Under the pieces are notes generated by a model. The model saw nothing but the letters and a program-made list of their open reading frames with translations, was not told the DNA's origin and did not search any database. From an uncultured Oscillospiraceae bacterium (GTDB taxonomy: Bacteria; Bacillota; Clostridia; Oscillospirales; Oscillospiraceae): a DNA stretch of 10,883 nt. Both the position numbers and the translations under genes were made by a program. Of this stretch, positions 6,457 through 10,883 are shown piece by piece (position 1 is the stretch's first letter; each line of letters opens with the position of its first letter). The stretch covers positions 1-10,883 of the forward strand of contig CAKUHX010000045.1 in the NCBI GenBank assembly GCA_934659475.1. Direction: 5' to 3'.

Positions 6457-7650
6457 ATGGCAAGAGCTGCTTTGGAGGGCGTTAAGGTCCTGGATATTGC
6501 CACCGTGATCGCCGGTCCCTGGGGCGCCGGCATCCTGGCCGACTTTGGCGCCGAAGTGATCAAAATCGAGATGCCCGGCCGGGGCGATTCCTTCCGCGCT
6601 ATGGGCCCCCTGAAGGACGGCGTCAGCATCCGCTGGCCCTCTATGGGGCGAAACAAGAAGAGCATCACCTTGGATTTCCACCACGAGGAGGGCAAGAAGC
6701 TGTTTCTCCAGCTGGTGGCCCAGAGCGACGTGGTCTTTGAGAACTTCAAGACCGGTACCCTGGACAAGTGGGGCATCGGCATTGAGGAAATGCGAAAGGT
6801 CAACCCCAACATCATCGTCACCCATGTGACCGGCTATGGCCAGACCGGCCCCTACCGCCATCTGGCCGGTCTGGGCACCCCCCTGCAGGCGTTCTCCGGC
6901 ATGACCTATATGCAGGGCTATGAGGATCGCCCCCCCGTCAGCCCCCCCTTCGCGCTGGCCGACTACGTGGCTGGTCTGAACGCGGTGATCGGCACCTTGC
7001 TGGCCCTCTATCACCGGGATGCGCTGAAGGGCAAGGCCCAGGAGGTAGACGTCAGCCTGTACGAGGGCATCTTCCGCATGGAGGAGAGCTTTGTGGCCGA
7101 GCTGGATATTCTTAAGCGTGTCCACGGCCGCAGCCCCATGTCCAAGGGCGTGTCCTGCCCCATCGGCACCTTCCGTACCAAGGACGGTGCTTACGCCATC
7201 ATGGTTTGCAGCACCAACCCCGTGTTCGACCACCTGTGCGACGCCATGGACAAGCGGGAGGAGTGGCTGCCCAAGTACGCCACCGCCAAGGACCGTCTGG
7301 CTGATCCCAACCCCATCATGGACGCGGTCACCGAGTGGTTCTCCTCTCAGACCTTTGACGAGGTCAAGGCCCGCTGCGACGAGGCCGGCGTCCCCATCAG
7401 CAAGGTCTACAACATGCAGGATATCTTCGATGATCCCCAGTACGCCGCCCGCAATGACATTCTGGAGGTCCCCTGTGAGGAGTTCGGTTCTATCAAGATG
7501 CCCGGCGTGTTCCCCGTCCTGACCGAGACCCCGGGCGAGGTCAAGTGGGCCGGGCCCAAGCTGGGCTCCTCCAACGAGGACATCTATAAGACACGCCTGG
7601 GTTTGACCGACGAGCAACTGGCCAAGCTGAAGGAAGAGAAAGTCATCTAG
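6457..7650 (+). CDS. CaiB/BaiF family (family III) CoA-transferase
   Basis: This 397-residue cytosolic enzyme moves CoA between carboxylic acids through an aspartyl-CoA anhydride; the length fits the family (about 380-430). The N-terminus has the standard opening LEGVKVLDIATVIAGPWGAG and ADFGAEVIKIEMP. Further landmarks are GRNKKSITLDF (64-74), GYGQTGPY (126-133), and catalytic Asp169 in ALADYVAG, the same number as in formyl-CoA transferase Frc. ATG 6457 is preferred because AAGGAGG (6442-6448) is eight bases away; the ATG at 6451 is only two bases from it. Family members act on formate/oxalate, carnitine, bile acids, succinate/mesaconate and, in SUGCT, glutarate or 3-hydroxy-3-methylglutarate. 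With a HMG-CoA-lyase-family gene just downstream, activation of a branched dicarboxylate is plausible but unproven. No clear terminator follows. Confidence 0.92.
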   Translation: MARAALEGVKVLDIATVIAGPWGAGILADFGAEVIKIEMPGRGDSFRAMGPLKDGVSIRWPSMGRNKKSITLDFHHEEGKKLFLQLVAQSDVVFENFKTGTLDKWGIGIEEMRKVNPNIIVTHVTGYGQTGPYRHLAGLGTPLQAFSGMTYMQGYEDRPPVSPPFALADYVAGLNAVIGTLLALYHRDALKGKAQEVDVSLYEGIFRMEESFVAELDILKRVHGRSPMSKGVSCPIGTFRTKDGAYAIMVCSTNPVFDHLCDAMDKREEWLPKYATAKDRLADPNPIMDAVTEWFSSQTFDEVKARCDEAGVPISKVYNMQDIFDDPQYAARNDILEVPCEEFGSIKMPGVFPVLTETPGEVKWAGPKLGSSNEDIYKTRLGLTDEQLAKLKEEKVI

Positions 7651-7726
7651 TCCTATCGCATCTGCCGGCCTTTTTCACGGTAATCTCCGAGTTGGTTGGG
7701 AAGAGGCTGGCCCCTGCCGCAGCCAT

Positions 7727-8428
7727 ATGGCGGAAGTTGAGGAAAACAGCCGCCGGGTAATCAACCACAGAGGTCAACCGCAATCCTCCCTCCGCTGTCT
7801 GGTCGACATGAAGGAATGCGTCAATATCTGGGACGTGAATCTGATTGTAGAGAACGATTCCCTTATGATAGAGGCGCTGGTCAAGACCTCCACTGATGTG
7901 GGTGAGGTTGCCTCCCGTCGTGTAGTGGAATATCTCCGTGGCGGAGAGGGCACCGGTACCATGTCCAATACTGTAGAAAATCAGATTGCCAAAGCAATCT
8001 GAAGGGCTTCGGCGTCAACAGAAAAATGTATGGGACGCCTTTGTGAAGCTGCCTCGGTCGGTATAAGAACATCGACAAAAGGCTGCCAGGGCTATTCCTT
8101 TACCGCCGGCTCCAAAAGGCATGCGACTTTTTGGACAACGACCGCGACTGCGTGGCCACCCCCATCGACTATGCCAATGACATCCGCACATCGCCGCCAT
8201 TAACAACTTCGCCTCTATCTGAGGGGAGGTGGCGGTGGATCTGTATGGCCAGGTCAGCGAAGAGAGTAGCGGTTTCCAGCAGATTAGCGGCGCAGGTGGT
8301 CAGCAGGAGTTTGTTCTAGATGCCTACCTCTCCAAGGAGGCAAAAGCTTTATCTGCTGCTCTTTTACTTACAGGGACAAAAAGGTACACTTCACAGCTGC
8401 GGCGGAACCAGACATACATCAAAAATAA
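7727..8428 (+). pseudogene. Decayed family I CoA-transferase / acetyl-CoA hydrolase remnant
   Basis: Fragments in all three frames line up in order with the acetyl-CoA hydrolase/transferase family (4-hydroxybutyrate and butyryl-CoA:acetate CoA-transferases, about 440 residues). Frame of 7727: AEVEENSRRV, then LIVENDSLMIEALVKTSTDVGEVASRRVVEYL and MSNTVENQIAKAI, closed by TGA at 8000. Other frames then give FGVNRKMY, WDAFVKL, YSFTAGSK, then DFLDNDRDCVATPIDYANDIR (about 8126-8188). A one-base shift leads to IAAINNFASI, an in-frame TGA (8220-8222), [18 protein letters not shown] (8229 on) and [11 protein letters not shown]. Last comes [14 protein letters not shown], ending at TAA 8426. At least five lesions are visible. 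About the first 180 and last 100 residues are gone. The catalytic Glu of the G-x-H-x-E-M motif appears as Lys (GVNRKM). It cannot make a full enzyme. It lies between a working CoA-transferase and the lyase. Confidence 0.8.
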
Positions 8429-8454
8429 AGAAAGTACGAAAGGTAGATATTATC

Positions 8455-9420
8455 ATGCCTGAAAAACTGAAACTGGTCGACAGCATCCGTCTGTGTGAAG
8501 TCGGAACCCGCGACGGTCTGCAGAACGAGAAAACCTGTTTGTCCGTAGACGAAAAGGTCGAACTGATCGACGCCATGTCTGACGCCGGGTTCCCCGTGAT
8601 TGAGGTCGGCTCCTTTATGAAACCCGCAGCTGTGCCTCAGATGGCCAACACCGACGAGACATTTACCAAGATTCACCGCAAGGAGGGCGTGGAGTACCGC
8701 GCTCTGATTGCCAACCTGAAGGGCGTGGAGCGCGCCGTGGCCTGCGGCTGCACCAAGGTGAAGCTGAACGTCTCCGCCAGCGTCTCCCATAACCTGGCCA
8801 ATTTGAACCGCACCCCCGCCCAGACGGTTTCCAAGTTCGCCGAGTGCGTGGATAAAGCCCGGCAGGCCAACATTGGCATCTCCGGCTCCATCTCCATGCC
8901 CTTCGGCTCCCCCTGGGACAAGGAGATCCCCGCCTCTGACGTGAAGGACATCGTCAAGGCCTACCTAGATGTGGGCGTAACGGAAATCAGCCTGTCCGAT
9001 GCCGCCGGTGTAGCCTTCCCTACCCAAGTGTATACTATGTGCTCCGACATGCAGGACAGCTTCCCTCAGGTGTCCTGGTGGCTGCACTTCCACAACACCC
9101 GCGGTCTGGGCATTGCTAACATCCTGTCCGCGATGGAGGCCGGGTTCACCCAGTTCGACTCCAGCTTCGCCGGTGTGGGCGGCTGCCCCTTCGTTCCCGG
9201 TGCCGCCGGCAACGTCACAACCGAGGACGTGCGGAACATGTGCGACCAGATGGGCGTCAAGACCGGCATCGACCTGGATAAGGCCATGGACATCAGCCGC
9301 CGGGTGGTCGAGCTGCTGGGGCACTCCACCGACAGCTATCTGCTCCGGGCCGGAAAGCCCTCCGATCTGTTCCGCGAGTTGCCCACCGGACAGATCGAAA
9401 ACCAGACCGCCAAGAAGTAA
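8455..9420 (+). CDS. Hydroxymethylglutaryl-CoA lyase family enzyme
   Basis: This 321-residue cytosolic TIM-barrel enzyme belongs to the HMG-CoA lyase branch of the DRE-TIM metallolyases; HMG-CoA lyase splits HMG-CoA into acetyl-CoA and acetoacetate. Seen in sequence: [11 protein letters not shown] (15-25, catalytic Arg19 and metal Asp20), IEVGSF (49-54, with the active-site Glu50), [10 protein letters not shown] (210-219, metal His211 and His213), and [17 protein letters not shown] (237-253) with active-site Cys244 and Asn253. The last differs slightly from the strict SVAGLGGCPY signature. Start 8455 carries a weak AAAGG (8439-8443); the frame is open back to 8320, but that stretch overlaps the pseudogene. 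Alternatives are related 3-hydroxyacyl-CoA lyases with another branched substrate. A hairpin follows; the next gene starts 122 bp downstream. Confidence 0.9.
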   Translation: MPEKLKLVDSIRLCEVGTRDGLQNEKTCLSVDEKVELIDAMSDAGFPVIEVGSFMKPAAVPQMANTDETFTKIHRKEGVEYRALIANLKGVERAVACGCTKVKLNVSASVSHNLANLNRTPAQTVSKFAECVDKARQANIGISGSISMPFGSPWDKEIPASDVKDIVKAYLDVGVTEISLSDAAGVAFPTQVYTMCSDMQDSFPQVSWWLHFHNTRGLGIANILSAMEAGFTQFDSSFAGVGGCPFVPGAAGNVTTEDVRNMCDQMGVKTGIDLDKAMDISRRVVELLGHSTDSYLLRAGKPSDLFRELPTGQIENQTAKK

Positions 9421-9462
9421 CCCGCTTACCACTCCTTTTTATCACATTTATCTCAGCCACAA

Positions 9463-9488
9463 CTCCCACCCTCTGCCAGGGGTGGGAG
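9463..9488 (+). other. GC-rich hairpin between lyase and hydrolase genes
   Basis: CTCCCACCC (9463-9471) pairs perfectly with GGGTGGGAG (9480-9488) around an 8-base loop. No T-run follows (CTACGGCGCG), so it is not a canonical terminator; it could pause polymerase or protect the upstream mRNA 3' end. Confidence 0.5.
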
Positions 9489-9542
9489 CTACGGCGCGTT
9501 CCCGTATACTTTACTTTTATCAAACAGAAAGGACGGTACCCT

Positions 9543-10364
9543 ATGCCCACCAAAGACAACTTCTTCCGCACACCTGACGGTGCCCATATTTTTTACGAGG
9601 TCAATGGCGAGGGAACTCCCGTAGTTCTCCTCCACGGCGTGTTCCTGTCCAGCAAGGTGTTTTACAAGAACGTCCCCGAGCTGGCAAAGTCCTTCAAGGT
9701 CATCACCGCCGATTACCGTGGCTTCGGCTACTCCAGCAAGTGCCTTCAGGGCCACTCCGTGGATCAGTACGCCACCGATGTCCACAACCTGCTTCGGCAC
9801 CTGAACATCGGAAAGTTCGTCCTGTGCGGCTGGTCCCTCTCCGTCACCATTGTCCTGCGCTACATCGAGATGTTCGGACAGGACGACCTGCTGGGTGTGG
9901 TGCTGCTGGACGGCTCTTGCTCCCCCTTCTCCACCGAGCCCTGGAACGCTCATGTGCTGTCCGGCTATAACATGGAGGGGCTGGCGGACAAATTCCGCAA
10001 GCTCATGGACGACCCCGCCGGCAGCGCCCGCCGCAACGCCGAGGGCTGGTTCAAGGACAAGGACGGCAACCTGGAGGAGATCGCCGTCTTTACCCGCGAG
10101 GGGCTTAAGGCCCCTGTGTGGAGTACCTACGCCATCTATTACGACTACATGATGACCGAGACCTCTCAGGTTCTGGCCTCTCTCCAGGTTCCCGTTATGA
10201 TCATGACCCCCGCCAGCAACAAGCTGCGCGCGGAACATGAGTCATCTCTGGCACCCAAGGGCCAGATGCGCCTGTTCGACGCGGCCCACGCCTTCTTCTG
10301 TGAGCTGCCCGATGAGTTCAACCAGGCGTTCTCCGACTTTCTCCATGCGGTGGAGCAGGGCTGA
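9543..10364 (+). CDS. Alpha/beta hydrolase
   Basis: This 273-residue protein is a single alpha/beta-hydrolase fold without signal peptide, so probably cytosolic. Features are the oxyanion loop VVLLHGVF (27-34), the strand-turn ADYRGFGYSS (56-65), the nucleophile elbow CGWSLS (95-100, Ser98, with Ser in place of the usual final Gly) and His249 (FDAAHAFFCELPDEF). The usual acid after strand 7 is not obvious: the expected region reads TPASNKL (222-228). Asp123 (LLDGS) after strand 6 could serve instead. The nearest general type is the RsbQ / non-haem chloroperoxidase / esterase group. ATG 9543 has AAAGGA at 9528-9533. In context it might hydrolyse an ester, lactone or thioester in the same pathway; the substrate is unknown. 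No strong terminator directly follows. Confidence 0.85.
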   Translation: MPTKDNFFRTPDGAHIFYEVNGEGTPVVLLHGVFLSSKVFYKNVPELAKSFKVITADYRGFGYSSKCLQGHSVDQYATDVHNLLRHLNIGKFVLCGWSLSVTIVLRYIEMFGQDDLLGVVLLDGSCSPFSTEPWNAHVLSGYNMEGLADKFRKLMDDPAGSARRNAEGWFKDKDGNLEEIAVFTREGLKAPVWSTYAIYYDYMMTETSQVLASLQVPVMIMTPASNKLRAEHESSLAPKGQMRLFDAAHAFFCELPDEFNQAFSDFLHAVEQG

Positions 10365-10568
10365 CGCTTCCGATTTGGCGTTTTCCTCTTTACTCAGAAA
10401 GTGAGATGTACCCCGTCAAGTAAAGAATGAAATAAAGCTGGATTTTACTTCCAAGAACGATTTGCTCTTGACAGATTTTTATGCAGCAAATGCTATTTGG
10501 CACTTTACATCGGCGTAATAAAACCCAGATTTCGCTGTATCACCGCTCAATTTTCCCTATTTTCAGCA

Positions 10569-10618
10569 TGTATCTAAATTGGTCACGCATCACATCTTGA
10601 GTGACTAAAATAGATACA
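10569..10618. repeat. 50-bp imperfect inverted repeat, possible recombination or regulator site
   Basis: The left arm TGTATCTAAATTGGTCAC (10569-10586) matches the reverse complement of the right arm (10601-10618) at 15 of 18 positions; the outer 8 and inner 5 are perfect. The 14-base spacer is not symmetric. The motif TAGATACAC recurs in direct orientation at 10611-10619 and 10688-10696. Size and symmetry resemble att or resolution sites of site-specific recombinases, but no recombinase gene is in the window. Confidence 0.6.
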
Positions 10619-10620
10619 CT

Positions 10621-10658
10621 CGCCTGAAACCCCTGAGAAATCAGGGGCTTCGGCGTTT
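10621..10658 (+). terminator. Orphan intrinsic terminator 1
   Basis: CCCCTGA (10630-10636) pairs with TCAGGGG (10641-10647) around a GAAA loop; outer pairs CGCC/GGCG (10621-10624 with 10652-10655) and GAA/TTC extend the stem, with a small bulge and one mismatch. TTTTA follows. There is no ORF between the hydrolase stop (10364) and this hairpin. Confidence 0.72.
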
Positions 10659-10826
10659 TATGCCCCGTTTTTTCAAAGCGTGTTTTATAGATACACAAGG
10701 GCATTTAAGAGTGTCAGGAAGGATTTGAACTCAATTCTTGGCTGATTTGGCCCGCTTTATAGTTGGCTTTCCACTCTCAAATATTTTTATCGCTCATCTT
10801 TCCTAAAAATTTGAAACTTTTTATTG

Positions 10827-10865
10827 AAGAGGTTGGTATCATATTTTGATACCAACCTCTTTTTA
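10827..10865 (+). terminator. Orphan intrinsic terminator 2
   Basis: A perfect 15-bp stem, AAGAGGTTGGTATCA (10827-10841) with 10847-10861, closes a TATTT loop and enters a T-run (10860-10864). No coding sequence precedes it within 450 bases, so it must end either a long untranslated tail or a non-coding transcript. Confidence 0.88.
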
Positions 10866-10883
10866 GTTTACGGAAAAAAGACC

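Larger units (their letters stand above)
10365..10883. other. AT-rich region without genes
   Basis: About 519 bases hold no credible ORF on either strand and are clearly more AT-rich than the coding DNA to the left. Contents: TTGACA (10468-10473) followed at 17 bases by a poor -10 (TGCTAT); an imperfect inverted repeat with 18-bp arms; a third copy of its end motif; two intrinsic terminators; and a distant inverted repeat ATTTAAGAGTG (10703-10713) / CACTCTCAAAT (10772-10782), 10 of 11 matching. It may be an insertion scar, a recombination site or a small-RNA locus. Confidence 0.7.

Noticed and set aside
7727-8002. Stand-alone 91-residue gene
   Set aside because: Its sequence is one in-order fragment of the broken CoA-transferase, with the rest continuing in other frames.
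8320-8454. Upstream extension of the lyase frame
   Set aside because: It overlaps the pseudogene remnant in another frame and lacks family similarity; the lyase domain starts soon after 8455.
10714-10735. tRNA 3'-end-like sequence on the minus strand (GGATTTGAACTC, like a T-loop)
   Set aside because: The flanking bases do not form the 5-bp T stem, and no acceptor, anticodon or D arms can be drawn.
1-10883. CRISPR array or insertion sequence
   Set aside because: No regularly spaced repeats and no transposase or integrase coding sequence were seen on either strand.

Overview
The window looks like a chromosomal segment from a high-GC, spore-forming gut Clostridia, most probably an Oscillospiraceae relative (Flavonifractor / Intestinimonas / Lawsonibacter-like). 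This is inferred from the GCC/CTG-rich codon use, strong AGGAGG-type ribosome binding sites, a YtvI-like protein and an HtrA-type protease with a cytosolic Tyr/Gln/Pro-rich tail. No rRNA, tRNA, CRISPR array or intact mobile element was found. All recognised genes are on the + strand.

Left part (1-3808), housekeeping and envelope genes: the C-terminal end of a heavy-metal P-type ATPase; a GNAT acetyltransferase; a YtvI-like AI-2E-family membrane protein; and a membrane-anchored HtrA-like serine protease with a PDZ domain. Hairpin terminators follow the ATPase, YtvI and HtrA genes. A perfect TATAAT lies upstream of ytvI. These look like separate transcription units.

Right part (about 3890-10364), a catabolic neighbourhood: an HpcH/HpaI-family class II aldolase, a GltS-family (ESS) Na+/dicarboxylate symporter, a CaiB/BaiF (family III) CoA-transferase, a decayed family I CoA-transferase / acetyl-CoA hydrolase pseudogene, an HMG-CoA-lyase-family enzyme and an alpha/beta hydrolase. 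The key catalytic residues of the aldolase, the CaiB/BaiF transferase and the HMG-CoA lyase are present, and the first two even fall at the residue numbers of the E. coli HpaI and Frc paradigms. My inference is import of a carboxylic acid, activation to a CoA thioester, then C-C cleavage to acetyl-CoA or pyruvate. A tertiary-hydroxy dicarboxylate such as 3-hydroxy-3-methylglutarate is one candidate substrate. No regulator lies in the window, but the aldolase leader carries two inverted repeats, one overlapping the predicted -10.

Right end (10365-10883): about 500 bp of AT-rich DNA with no credible ORF. It holds a 50-bp imperfect inverted repeat (18-bp arms), a third copy of its terminal motif, and two strong intrinsic terminators with no gene upstream of them. 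It may be a recombination site, an insertion scar or an unrecognised small RNA locus.
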